Notes: generated from the letters alone by a model not told the origin. Numbered from the stretch's first letter, positions 9,112 to 15,336 are shown. The stretch is 26,444 nucleotides of DNA from Acidaminococcaceae bacterium UBA2453 (GCA_002342505.1 DDQB01000062.1:1864-28307), one strand, 5' to 3'. Translations and numbers: made by a program.

Positions 9112-9417
9112 ATGGAAAAATTTGCCGTGACGATTAATTTTCACGGAAATTATGGATATATTGAATATGATCCGGATACGAAGACCGCAGATGTGCATTT
9201 GGGCTTAGAAGGCCCGAAAGCCGCGGTGGAAAAGTATCTGGCTGAACCGCATACCTTTAAAGTTGCCTGTGGGGAAACCATCCGCGACTTTAAAGAGGTG
9301 ACCCTGCAGCCGTTGGAAAGCCTGGAGAGCTTCCAGCTTTGCCTGACGCGGATGTGGGTTGCCATTGATGTGCGGGTGGAATGGAGCATGCCCCCCGGAA
9401 TGGCGGAAAACCTGTAG
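9112..9417 (+). CDS. Small conserved-looking protein of unknown function
   Basis: A 101-residue soluble protein I cannot assign to a named family. It has a strong GAGGAGGG ribosome binding site, its own TTGTTA/TATAAT promoter and its own terminator, so it is very likely a real monocistronic gene. The sequence alternates beta-like segments (KFAVTINFHGNYGYIEYD, TADVHLGLEG) with a helical stretch (LQPLESLESFQLCLTRMW) and has no signal peptide, membrane segment or metal motif. It sits between ppk and tRNA-Arg, outside the accessory block to the right. Confidence 0.75.
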   Translation: MEKFAVTINFHGNYGYIEYDPDTKTADVHLGLEGPKAAVEKYLAEPHTFKVACGETIRDFKEVTLQPLESLESFQLCLTRMWVAIDVRVEWSMPPGMAENL

Positions 9418-9426
9418 TGATTAGTC

Positions 9427-9459
9427 GAAAATGCCGGCGGCGAACCGGCATTTTCTTTC
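9427..9459 (+). terminator. Rho-independent terminator
   Basis: An 11-bp stem GAAAATGCCGG / CCGGCATTTTC (9427-9437 with 9445-9455) with a short loop and a following T-rich tract, starting 10 bases past the stop of the 101-aa gene. Confidence 0.85.
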
Positions 9460-9547
9460 TGATTACCGGGTTGGATTTTAGTTTTTGTTGCGACTGGAAA
9501 AAAAGTATTATATGCTTGTCCCTGGAAAATGTCATACTGTTTAACAT

Positions 9548-9624
9548 GGTTCCGTAGCTCAGCTGGATAGAGCGACCGCCTCCTAAGCGGTAGGCCGGCA
9601 GTTCGAATCTGCCCGGGATCACCA
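9548..9624 (+). tRNA. tRNA-Arg (anticodon CCT)
   Basis: 77 bases including an encoded CCA. The acceptor GGTTCCG pairs with CGGGATC (with G-U wobbles). The D arm is GCTC-AGCTGGATA-GAGC. The anticodon arm ACCGC-CTCCTAA-GCGGT gives anticodon CCT, which reads AGG. The T arm is GGCAG-TTCGAAT-CTGCC and the discriminator base is A. It is followed by its own terminator. The gene marks the left edge of the accessory region, and a degenerate copy of its 3' half recurs 3.7 kb downstream. Confidence 0.96.
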
Positions 9625-9632
9625 AAAATAAT

Positions 9633-9670
9633 ATCCCTGATACCGATTGTTCGGAATCAGGGATTTTTTT
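9633..9670 (+). terminator. Terminator of tRNA-Arg
   Basis: Stem ATCCCTGA / TCAGGGAT with an inner CCGA/TCGG stem and a T7 run, immediately after the tRNA. An almost identical hairpin follows the tRNA remnant at 13336-13372. Confidence 0.88.
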
Positions 9671-9737
9671 GCGCTAAACTTCTGGTTTGACCGCAGGATT
9701 ATGCTAAATTGCGTATGTTATCGCTGCCGTGATAATG

Positions 9738-9812
9738 TCAGTCTGCAGAAAGAAGTTTTAATCCGGCAATTCCGCTGACAATGAGCAGAACACAAATCGC
9801 CTCAAGAAAAAA
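9738..9812 (-). pseudogene. C-terminal remnant of a small multidrug resistance (SMR) transporter
   Basis: Read on the minus strand, 24 codons end in TGA and encode LEAICVLLIVSGIAGLKLL followed by SAD. This matches the last transmembrane helix and the typical GLKLLS ending of SMR/EmrE/SugE-type proton-coupled exporters. The frame has no start and no further SMR-like sequence upstream (towards 9850), so only the tail remains. It lies between the tRNA terminator and the Fic gene, in keeping with a decayed insertion site. The recognition rests on a short stretch. Confidence 0.45.
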
Positions 9813-9871
9813 ATATATACGTCTATACGACATCAAGAGTTTTAATCAGTACTTCCTTAATAAAAATATTG

Positions 9872-9911
9872 TTGAATTACTACCTAAAAAATGATAAAAT
9901 TTAGGTAGTAA
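9872..9911 (+). promoter_or_regulatory. Promoter with overlapping palindromic operator for fic-cat
   Basis: TTGAAT (9872-9877), a 17-base spacer and TAAAAT (9895-9900). A perfect 12-bp inverted repeat, TTACTACCTAAA at 9877-9888 and TTTAGGTAGTAA at 9900-9911, spans the spacer and the -10. A bound dimeric repressor would block the promoter; the repressor is not identified. Confidence 0.7.
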
Positions 9912-9940
9912 AATTTATTTTAAGGATATGGAAAATTAAA

Positions 9941-10981
9941 ATGCGTAAATATGATTATTGTTTTCTGAAAGACGGGATTCCTGGTAATATAATAGGACTC
10001 ACAACTATAATTGCGGATTTGAAATCAAAGGAGGAATTCCGGAAGCAACAGTATGGTAAAACCTTCGAACGCTTGCAACAAAAAGCAATTGTTGAGTCTG
10101 TAAAAGGCAGTAACGCGATAGAAGGCATTGTCACCACGGAAGCACGGATCAAAGAGATTGTGAATGGCGCAATGCCTGTGACGCATGATGAAATGGAAAT
10201 TTCCGGTTATAAAGATGCCCTTAGTTTTATCCATACAAACCATGTGAATCTGGATATTGACGAAGACTTAATCCTGGGTCTCCATAAAATGATAGAGGAG
10301 CAGACGAACCATCAAGAGGCGGGAAAATATAAAACATTCAATAACTATATTATGGAATATTGCGCTGACGGAAGCAGACGGATACGGTTTAAACCGGTTT
10401 TGGCTAAGGATGTGAAGGCCGCTATGCAGCAATTGATGATGGCTTATTATGATGCGCGACAGGACTCCGAAATTTCGCCGCTCTTATTGATACCTTGCTT
10501 TGTTTTGGATTTTCTCTGCATACATCCTTTTACAGATGGAAACGGACGTGTTTCAAGATTGTTAACAGTATTATTGTTGTATTTATCTGGATATGATATC
10601 GTTAAGTACATCTCTTATGAAGGGCAGATTGAAAAGTATAAGGAAAGCTATTATGAAGCATTGAAAGTTTCTTCGGATTTATGGCATGAAAATAGAAATA
10701 ATTATGTGCCGTTTATTATCAATTTTTTGCAAATCCTCTATGGGTGCTTTAAGAATCTTGATAATGCCTTTACAGATATATCATTAAAAAAGGCAAAGAA
10801 ATCTGAAAGGGTAGAGTGTATATTACGCAACGCTGTTGTTCCGATTTCGAAACAGGATATTTTAGAAAAAGTGCCTGATATCAGCGTTAAAACGGTTGAA
10901 TTGGTACTACACAAGATGATGAAAGAAAATAAGATAAAAAAAATTGGCGCTTTTAAGAACGCAAGATACATAAAATTGTGA
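9941..10981 (+). CDS. Fic domain protein (class II, putative AMP transferase)
   Basis: A 346-residue Fic protein, expected to transfer AMP (or another nucleotide part) to target proteins. The catalytic loop HPFTDGNGRVSR has His195, the phosphate-anchor Asp/Asn and Arg203. The inhibitory helix motif S-x-x-I-E-G is at 57-62 (SNAIEG), upstream of the Fic core, as in autoinhibited class II proteins. The C-terminal part (about 280-346) looks like a winged helix (SKQDILEKVPDISVKTVELVL), common in this subgroup. The ribosome binding site AAGGA is rather distant. The stop overlaps the end of the intergenic GTGAGG that serves the next gene, so the two genes form an operon behind the palindromic promoter. 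Base composition is richer in A+T than the left block, suggesting transfer. Confidence 0.9.
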   Translation: MRKYDYCFLKDGIPGNIIGLTTIIADLKSKEEFRKQQYGKTFERLQQKAIVESVKGSNAIEGIVTTEARIKEIVNGAMPVTHDEMEISGYKDALSFIHTNHVNLDIDEDLILGLHKMIEEQTNHQEAGKYKTFNNYIMEYCADGSRRIRFKPVLAKDVKAAMQQLMMAYYDARQDSEISPLLLIPCFVLDFLCIHPFTDGNGRVSRLLTVLLLYLSGYDIVKYISYEGQIEKYKESYYEALKVSSDLWHENRNNYVPFIINFLQILYGCFKNLDNAFTDISLKKAKKSERVECILRNAVVPISKQDILEKVPDISVKTVELVLHKMMKENKIKKIGAFKNARYIKL

Positions 10982-10992
10982 GGATGATGCAA

Positions 10993-11643
10993 ATGGCCTA
11001 TAAGGTAATTGACAGAGAGTCGTACTATAGAAAAGGTGTGTTCCGCCACTTTTCGGAAGATTGCAAGTGCTCGACTTCCATGACGGCAAGAATTGACGTC
11101 ACTGATCTCGTTAACTATTCCAAAGAGGCAGGGACAAAGTTCTACATTAATTTTCTTTATATCCTGTCAAAAGTTCTCAATTCCCGCGAGGATTACAAAA
11201 TGGGTTATCTCTGGCAGACGGAAGAACTGATTTGCTACGATGTGATCAACCCAACTCAGTATGTTTTCCATGAAGATACGGAAACTTTCACACTGGTTTA
11301 CACAGAATACCAAGTGGACTATAAGGCATTTTATGAGAACGCTCTTCAGGAAATGGAAAAGGCAAAGAAAACACGGGAATACGGACTGGACTTGGAAAAT
11401 CATCCGAACTGGTTTGATGCTTCCTGTATTCCGTGGCTTTCCTATGATTCTCTTCATATTGAGTTGCCAGACGGGTACTTGTTTTTTGCGCCTATTGTGA
11501 ACTGGGGTCAGTATCGTAAGGAAAACGGAAGGCTGTTGATGCCGGTAACTGTACGCTTGAATCATGCGATAGCAGATGGATATTTAGTTGCCAATGTTTT
11601 TCGCTTGCTGCAGCTTGAAATTAAATCGTTTGTACAGAAATAA
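10993..11643 (+). CDS. CatA-like (chloramphenicol acetyltransferase fold) O-acetyltransferase
   Basis: A 216-residue protein with the type A CAT fold: YYRKGVFRHF at the start and the catalytic LNHAIADGYLVANVF near the C-terminus (His and Asp of HxxxDG). CAT uses acetyl-CoA to acetylate chloramphenicol, but many relatives of this kind have no proven drug substrate. The ATG at 10993 is chosen for GAGG at 10980-10983 nine bases upstream; in-frame GTG 10978 and ATG 10984/10987 are alternatives that add a few residues. It follows fic by about 10 bases in the same operon. The length is normal for CAT. Resistance is possible but unproven. Confidence 0.85.
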   Translation: MAYKVIDRESYYRKGVFRHFSEDCKCSTSMTARIDVTDLVNYSKEAGTKFYINFLYILSKVLNSREDYKMGYLWQTEELICYDVINPTQYVFHEDTETFTLVYTEYQVDYKAFYENALQEMEKAKKTREYGLDLENHPNWFDASCIPWLSYDSLHIELPDGYLFFAPIVNWGQYRKENGRLLMPVTVRLNHAIADGYLVANVFRLLQLEIKSFVQK

Positions 11644-11650
11644 GCATACA

Positions 11651-11707
11651 AATCGTTGTTTAGCGGAGGGGAATATGCTTTGCTTCAACTGCCGACGATT
11701 TTTTTGC
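11651..11707 (+). terminator. Possible terminator after the CatA-like gene
   Basis: AATCGTTG (11651-11658) can pair with CGACGATT (11693-11700), followed by a T7 run. The loop is long (34 bases) and contains a ribosome binding site and ATG, so this could be an attenuator-like structure rather than a simple terminator. Confidence 0.4.
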
Positions 11708-11740
11708 GGAAACACGGAAAAAAGGAGCCCGGCAAATTAA
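11675..11740 (+). CDS. Possible 21-residue Cys-rich peptide
   Basis: The ATG at 11675 follows GGAGGGG by only a few bases and opens 21 codons with three Cys in the pattern CFNCRRFFC, ending in a Lys/Arg-rich tail. It lies across the candidate terminator loop between the CatA-like gene and the first precursor cassette. The good ribosome binding site is the only support; no family is recognised. Confidence 0.22.
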   Translation: MLCFNCRRFFCGNTEKRSPAN

Positions 11741-11805
11741 CAGACAGGGAAGTCTGCTAACGTGGGCGTAAGCGCAAGTAACGATTAGAAATTAATCTTC
11801 AAAAT

Positions 11806-11838
11806 CCAAAGATTTTTTTGCGGCTAATATGTTATAAT
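11806..11838 (+). promoter_or_regulatory. Cassette promoter module, copy A
   Basis: CCAAAGATTTTTTTGCGG followed by an extended -10, TGTTATAAT (TATAAT at 11833-11838). This is the variant ahead of precursor 1; the start codon is 65 bases downstream. The hairpin part is weaker here than in other copies and no TTGACA-like -35 is seen. Confidence 0.6.
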
Positions 11839-11903
11839 GAGTAAACAATGTTTAACCATTGCAACGGCAGTTTTTTTAATTATTTTTTGACGGAGGTACT
11901 GAA

Positions 11904-12170
11904 ATGTCGATTAACAAAAATGAAGTTACAATGGAAATGATTAAAAAGGCGATGGCTTGCGAGACTGCCGAGGAACTTATGGCGTTGGCAAAAGCCGAAG
12001 GCATTGAATTGACGAAAGAAGAGGCCGAGGCGTATCTGGCAGAATTAGCGGACGTGGAATTGGATGAAGCAGCTTTGAAAAATGTTGCCGGCGGTATGGC
12101 CTATTGCACGGACCTCTTTAAAATGAAATCGGCGCCTGGGTGTAACAGCTTGGAACATCACATGAATTAA
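11904..12170 (+). CDS. Nif11-like leader RiPP precursor 1
   Basis: An 88-residue likely precursor peptide. Residues 1-64 form an acidic helical leader (MSINKNEVT, AMACETAEELMALAKAEGIE, LTKEEAEAYLAEL, VELD) ending in VAGG, the double-Gly cleavage site of Nif11-like leader peptides. The 24-residue core has two Cys, Tyr-Cys at the third and fourth positions and a second Cys twelve residues on, then a His-Met-Asn end. It is the only copy with YC rather than CY. The ribosome binding site is GGAGG. It has its own promoter module and is 94 bases ahead of precursor 2, without a hairpin with T-run between, so the two may be co-transcribed. A perfect palindrome CCACTATAGTGG (12171-12182) follows the stop directly. 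Confidence 0.85.
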   Translation: MSINKNEVTMEMIKKAMACETAEELMALAKAEGIELTKEEAEAYLAELADVELDEAALKNVAGGMAYCTDLFKMKSAPGCNSLEHHMN

Positions 12171-12264
12171 CCACTATAGTGGGTATTGAAGCTTGGCAAC
12201 TCTTATGGAACAACGCTGTCAGATTGACAAATTCTTGTTACTTTAATTTTTTGGAGGTGCTGAA

Positions 12265-12510
12265 ATGTCGATTGACAAAATTGTAGTGACGAAAGAACAG
12301 ATTCAAAAGGCAATGGCGTGTGAGACAGTCGAAGAATTGATGGAGCTGGCAAAAACCGAGGGCGTGGAGCTGACGAAAGAAGAAGCCGAAGCGTACATGG
12401 CGGAAATGGAAGACGTGGAACTTGACAGCGATGCGCTGAAACAGGTGGCAGGCGGTGCTTGTTACGGGGTGGACGTCTGTCCGAAAAATCTAGTACCAGT
12501 GAAACGATAA
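12265..12510 (+). CDS. Nif11-like leader RiPP precursor 2
   Basis: An 81-residue paralogue: a 64-residue leader (MSIDKIVVTKEQIQKAM start, VAGG end at 61-64) and a 17-residue core beginning ACYGVDVC and ending in a basic PVKR. GGAGG precedes the start. There is no TATAAT module between it and precursor 1. From about 12327 to 12405 its bases are nearly identical to precursor 5 ten kilobases away, while the cores differ, which points to recombination within the leader. A terminator that is also shared with precursor 5 follows. Confidence 0.87.
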   Translation: MSIDKIVVTKEQIQKAMACETVEELMELAKTEGVELTKEEAEAYMAEMEDVELDSDALKQVAGGACYGVDVCPKNLVPVKR

Positions 12511-12523
12511 TCAACTAAAGGTT

Positions 12524-12577
12524 AATAGAAATTCACGGCTCTCTGCTTATCTCAAAAATAAGCAGGGATCTGTTTTT
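12524..12577 (+). terminator. Cassette terminator, copy 1 (duplicated at 23094)
   Basis: Stem CTGCTTAT / ATAAGCAG extended by outer pairs, then TGTTTTTT. The 54 bases match 23094-23147 with one mismatch, so the terminator travels with the cassette. Confidence 0.88.
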
Positions 12578-12578
12578 T

Positions 12579-12662
12579 GTGTGTAGGTATGAGCAGGAAT
12601 ACAGCGTATAAGCTGATTGACCAGCGTAAGGGCGATTAAAACGTTATAAATACTATTATTTA
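12579..12662 (+). repeat. Remnant of a precursor-6-like core and its downstream DNA
   Basis: GTGTGTAGGTATGAGCAGG onwards matches the coding core end and downstream sequence of precursor 6 (24322-24422) at roughly four bases in five, minus one copy of a 15-base tandem repeat. No leader or start is present here, so this is a non-coding scar of a lost cassette, joined to the terminator of precursor 2. The match continues into the promoter module at 12663. Confidence 0.65.
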
Positions 12663-12698
12663 CAGCCGTAGATTTTTCTGCGGTCAACATGTTATAAT
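12663..12698 (+). promoter_or_regulatory. Cassette promoter module, copy B
   Basis: CCGTAGATTTTTCTGCGG, which can fold as a 7-bp hairpin with a T loop, then CAACATGTTATAATT with an extended -10 (TATAAT 12693-12698). It serves precursor 3; the untranslated leader to the ATG is about 60 bases. Confidence 0.68.
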
Positions 12699-12759
12699 TA
12701 AATACCGTTTAACCGTTGAAATGATAGTTTTTATTTAAAAAAAAAGAGGGGGTACTGAA

Positions 12760-13026
12760 ATGTCAATTAACAAAAATGAGTTAACGAAAGAACAGATTCA
12801 AAAGGCAATGTCTTGTGAGACTGTCGAAGAATTGATGGAGCTGGCAAAATCTGAGGGTATCGAATTGACAAAAGAAGAAGCCGAAGCATATTTGGCAGAA
12901 ATGTCTGATGTGGAACTGGACAGCGACGCGCTGAAAAATGTGGCGGGCGGTGTATGCTATATGGCTGCCTGCAATGACGATTGCTCTGCTAAAACTCCCA
13001 CCTTATTAGGTGGAAATCCGTATTAA
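12760..13026 (+). CDS. Nif11-like leader RiPP precursor 3
   Basis: An 88-residue paralogue with the 64-residue leader (MSINKNELTKEQIQKAMSCE start, VAGG end). The 24-residue core starts VCYMAAC, has a third Cys four residues later, and ends GGNPY. The internal Gly-Gly in the core is unusual. An AGAGGGGG ribosome binding site precedes it. Core and downstream bases resemble precursor 4 (CYMA-C, then GGTACGCA), marking the two as the closest pair. Confidence 0.87.
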   Translation: MSINKNELTKEQIQKAMSCETVEELMELAKSEGIELTKEEAEAYLAEMSDVELDSDALKNVAGGVCYMAACNDDCSAKTPTLLGGNPY

Positions 13027-13278
13027 GGGGAAAACCTTGCGTTAGGTACGCAAACTTCAAATTTATCTTAGGGGGTCAATACAATAAAAGGATACTGGTT
13101 CGCGCGAAAATTTCGCGAAACTTTTTGACAAACCAAGTGCGAACTAAACGTAATAGGTTGAAATTAACGCATGTTAAAATTTTGAGGCGAGAATCGTCAA
13201 AGCATCTGAAAGTAGCATGGATACTGGGTTAGATAGATGTAAAAAATAATGATGAAAATGACCGAAAGTCCATGCCAT

Positions 13279-13327
13279 CCGCCTCCTAAGCAGAAAGTCG
13301 GCGGTTCGAATCCGTCCGGAATCGCCA
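13279..13327 (+). pseudogene. Degenerate 3' half of tRNA-Arg(CCT)
   Basis: CCGCCTCCTAAGC, then a recognisable T arm (GGCGGTTCGAATCCGTC) and GGAATCGCCA match the tRNA-Arg gene at 9548 from the anticodon to CCA with several changes. The 5' half is absent. It is followed by the same terminator type. It may be an attachment-site relic, or part of a duplicated tRNA locus; the differences suggest it is old or came from a paralogous tRNA. Confidence 0.7.
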
Positions 13328-13335
13328 AAAACAAT

Positions 13336-13372
13336 ATCCCTGAAACCGATTTTTCGGAATCAGGGATTTTTT
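13336..13372 (+). terminator. Terminator of the tRNA remnant
   Basis: ATCCCTGA / TCAGGGAT stem with inner CCGA/TCGG and a T6 run; a near copy of the hairpin after the intact tRNA-Arg at 9633. Confidence 0.85.
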
Positions 13373-13512
13373 CTATCAATCTTTGTTATCTGTTATCTGG
13401 CTTGTTTGTTGACATGAGATTCTGATGCGAGAGGTCATCCCTTTCGTGCGGTTCTGTACAAGTGTTTTAACTGTCGAAATGATATTCTTTATTTTTTAAA
13501 AGATGTGCTGAA

Positions 13513-13602
13513 ATGTCGATTAACAAAAATGAACTGACGAAGGAGCAGATTTTACTTCAACGCCGTAGTTTTGAGGCTGTTTTTTGCAAACAATATAGCT
13601 AA
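13513..13602 (+). pseudogene. Truncated Nif11-like precursor leader
   Basis: ATG and 13 codons reproduce the leader start (MSINKNELTKEQI). The match then stops abruptly inside the leader, and unrelated sequence gives 16 more codons before TAA at 13600. There is no VAGG and no core. The cassette-type 5' leader is kept upstream, with GATGTGCTGAA in place of a good ribosome binding site. The break lies just before the RelB/RelE-type genes, suggesting that their arrival or a deletion removed the rest. Confidence 0.75.
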
Positions 13603-13619
13603 TGTTTTGCGAGTAATGC

Positions 13620-13648
13620 TTGACTTTACTGTATATACAGTATATCAT
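13620..13648 (+). promoter_or_regulatory. Promoter and operator of the RelB/RelE-type pair
   Basis: TTGACT (13620-13625), a 17-base spacer and TATCAT (13643-13648). The palindrome ACTGTATATACAGT (13628-13641) fills the spacer, a typical place for antitoxin autorepression. Confidence 0.72.
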
Positions 13649-13671
13649 TAAAGAAAAAGGAGGTAACCGCC

Positions 13672-13941
13672 ATGGCAACAAAAGCATTGAACTTCAGGAT
13701 GGACGAAAAAGAAATGGTTGATTTAAAGAAAGTTGCTGCTGTTTTTAATATAAGCGTTACTGATTTAGTCAAAAATGCCATCAGTGAACATGTCGCAAAA
13801 TTAAAAAAGGATCCGTTCTACAGGCTGACAGCCAATGTGGAAAATGCTTCCGAGGCAGAAACAGAAGAGGTTCTTAAGGAATTAGAAAGCATGTCGGACG
13901 ATGACCTTGCTATCGCTTCTGTTAAACATGTTGCGGTTTGA
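13672..13941 (+). CDS. RelB/DinJ-like antitoxin (ribbon-helix-helix)
   Basis: An 89-residue protein with an N-terminal ribbon-helix-helix pattern (ALNFRMDEKEMVDLKKVAAV, then ISVTDLVKNAI), which would bind the palindrome at its own promoter, and an acidic C-terminus that would neutralise the toxin (SEAETEEVLKELE). AAGGAGG lies eight to nine bases before the ATG. The partner gene follows after 15 bases. Confidence 0.82.
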   Translation: MATKALNFRMDEKEMVDLKKVAAVFNISVTDLVKNAISEHVAKLKKDPFYRLTANVENASEAETEEVLKELESMSDDDLAIASVKHVAV

Positions 13942-13956
13942 TATCGGGGCGACGAT

Positions 13957-14208
13957 ATGAGTAATAAAATATCAACCGAATATGAAATCCAATATACAAA
14001 AAAGGCAGAAAAATTTTTTAAAAAACATGAAGATGTCCGTGAGCAATACGAACTCTCAATCCGGCGTTTGATAACTGATGAACACCCTGAAGAGATAGAT
14101 ATCAAAAAAATCAACGGTAAAAGGAATGATTACTTTCGTATCAGGCTGGGAAATTACCGTGTCGTATATGCAGTCATTAACAAACGAATTGTTGTTATTA
14201 TTAATTAA
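13957..14208 (+). CDS. RelE-type toxin, C-terminus apparently cut
   Basis: An 83-residue RelE/ParE-superfamily protein: YEIQYTKKAEKFFKKHEDVR at the start and YFRIRLGNYRVVYAVINKR near the end. Relatives usually run on about a dozen residues after the IVVI strand, to a motif with HR or SRGDVYK that holds catalytic residues. Here TAA comes at once, in the segment AATTAAATAGCGTTTAACC, which matches the cassette leader of precursor 3 (AATTAAATACCGTTTAACC). The toxin therefore seems to have lost its end where cassette 4 joined it, and may be inactive. The ribosome binding site is weak, so translation probably depends on the antitoxin gene. Confidence 0.78.
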   Translation: MSNKISTEYEIQYTKKAEKFFKKHEDVREQYELSIRRLITDEHPEEIDIKKINGKRNDYFRIRLGNYRVVYAVINKRIVVIIN

Positions 14209-14260
14209 ATAGCGTTTAACCATCGAACCGATATTCCTTATTTTTTGGGGGAGGGCTGAA

Positions 14261-14515
14261 ATGTCGATAAATATAAATGAACTGACGAAAGAACAGATCC
14301 AAAAGGCGATGGCCTGCGAGACCGCTGAGGAACTCATGGCATTGGCGAAATCCGAGGGTATCGAACTGACGAAAGAAGAAGCGGAGGCGTACATGGAGGA
14401 GCTTGCGGACTTCGAGCTTGACGGGGTTGCGCTGAAACAGGTGGCAGGCGGTATATGCTATATGGCCACTTGCGATGATTATTCGGGCCCTACCAGGCCT
14501 CATGCCATAGTGTAG
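14261..14515 (+). CDS. Nif11-like leader RiPP precursor 4
   Basis: An 84-residue paralogue with a 64-residue leader ending VAGG and a 20-residue core starting ICYMATCDDY and ending HAIV. It has GGGGGAGGG upstream. The conserved untranslated leader (GTTTAACCATCGAACCGATA) is present, but the hairpin/TATAAT module is missing because the sequence merges into the toxin gene. Expression would come from the RelB/RelE promoter or an unseen one. Confidence 0.86.
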   Translation: MSININELTKEQIQKAMACETAEELMALAKSEGIELTKEEAEAYMEELADFELDGVALKQVAGGICYMATCDDYSGPTRPHAIV

Positions 14516-14662
14516 GGGGAGCGACTTGAGTTGGGTACGCAGTCTTTAAAAGAATACCGGAATTTTGCCGGAGCTCTATAAAATAAAAAAGTTATTGCAA
14601 CAAAACATATCTTAAGCGAATATCATAATTGTTAATATAAAATTTTGACAAGGCTGTACAAG

Positions 14663-14692
14663 GCGCTCTGGCATCAGGGCGCTAATTTTATT
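14663..14692 (+). terminator. Terminator between precursor 4 and the flavin reductase gene
   Basis: Stem GCGCTCTG / CAGGGCGC (14663-14670 with 14675-14682) with a 4-base loop and TAATTTTATTAT after it. Confidence 0.65.
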
Positions 14693-14714
14693 ATAGAAAA
14701 AAGAGGCGGTGTGA

Positions 14715-14723
14715 TGATATAAT
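14715..14723 (+). promoter_or_regulatory. Extended -10 promoter for the redox gene pair
   Basis: TGATATAAT, about 60 bases upstream of the flavin reductase start; no good -35. Confidence 0.45.
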
Positions 14724-14783
14724 GATACAGGAACGTCATACAAGAGATTGAATAATTGGGAAACGGAAATATGGAGAGCGGAT

Positions 14784-15296
14784 ATGAAAATACTTGTATT
14801 AAATGGAAGTCCGAGACCGAATGGGAACACGGCCGAAATGGTCAGTGTCTTTCAAGATGCAGCGGAATCAAACGGGCATATTGTAAAAATATTTAATGTC
14901 TGCAAAATGAACATCAAAGGTTGCCTGGCCTGCGAGTACTGTCATGGTGCGGGACAGGGAAAGTGTGTCCAAAAGGATGATATGCAGGCAATCTATGCAG
15001 AATTATCCGATACGGAAATGCTCGTGCTTGCTGCCCCGATTTATTATCATGGCATTTCCGGCCAACTCAAATGTGTTATCGACCGTTTCTATTCAGCTTT
15101 ATACCCAACGGCTCCTCCGGCTTTGAAGAAAGTAGCGATGTTCCTCAGTTCAGGGGATGATAATATGTATGACGGAGCCCGGTTTTCATATGAAGGGGAC
15201 TTTATCGGTTATCTTGGGCTGGAAGGATGTGGAATTTTTACAAACCATGACGAGGATGTAGCTGAAAAAATCCGGGAGATGGCGGCTTCCCTGTAA
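14784..15296 (+). CDS. NADPH-dependent FMN reductase / flavodoxin-fold protein
   Basis: A 170-residue flavodoxin-fold protein. MKILVLNGSPRPNGNT is the FMN phosphate loop. AAPIYYHGISGQLKCVIDRF is the second flavin segment. A Cys cluster (CLACEYCHGAGQGKC, about 47-61) is typical of the iron-sulfur flavoprotein-like branch. The start at 14784 follows GGAGAG; an in-frame ATG at 14748 lacks a ribosome binding site. It is 40 bases ahead of a ferredoxin-domain gene, so electron transfer between them is likely. The substrate is unknown. Confidence 0.85.
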   Translation: MKILVLNGSPRPNGNTAEMVSVFQDAAESNGHIVKIFNVCKMNIKGCLACEYCHGAGQGKCVQKDDMQAIYAELSDTEMLVLAAPIYYHGISGQLKCVIDRFYSALYPTAPPALKKVAMFLSSGDDNMYDGARFSYEGDFIGYLGLEGCGIFTNHDEDVAEKIREMAASL

Positions 15297-15336
15297 TATA
15301 ATATGGGTGAATCAGAGGAGATAAGGAGCAGATTAC

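Larger units (their letters stand above)
13027..13512. other. Gene-free stretch with cassette and tRNA scars
   Basis: Nearly 490 bases without an intact gene. It holds the tail shared with precursor 4, a 6-bp hairpin (TTCGCG/CGCGAA, 13099-13119) before CTTTTT, the tRNA-Arg 3' remnant and its terminator. Its end is a 5' leader like those of the cassettes (GTTTTAACTGTCGAAATGAT, around 13462), ahead of a truncated precursor. Confidence 0.6.

Noticed and set aside
9290..9625. Minus-strand frame across tRNA-Arg and the 101-aa gene
   Set aside because: Its GRFELPAYRLGGG-like peptide is the well-known artefact of translating a tRNA on the opposite strand.
9548..13372. Complete integrative element
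   Set aside because: No integrase, excisionase or mobility gene between the tRNA and its remnant; only a decayed or passive island can be claimed.
13197..13379. Minus-strand frame across the tRNA remnant
   Set aside because: The same artefact: the DGFEPPTFCLGGG peptide is the reverse translation of tRNA sequence.
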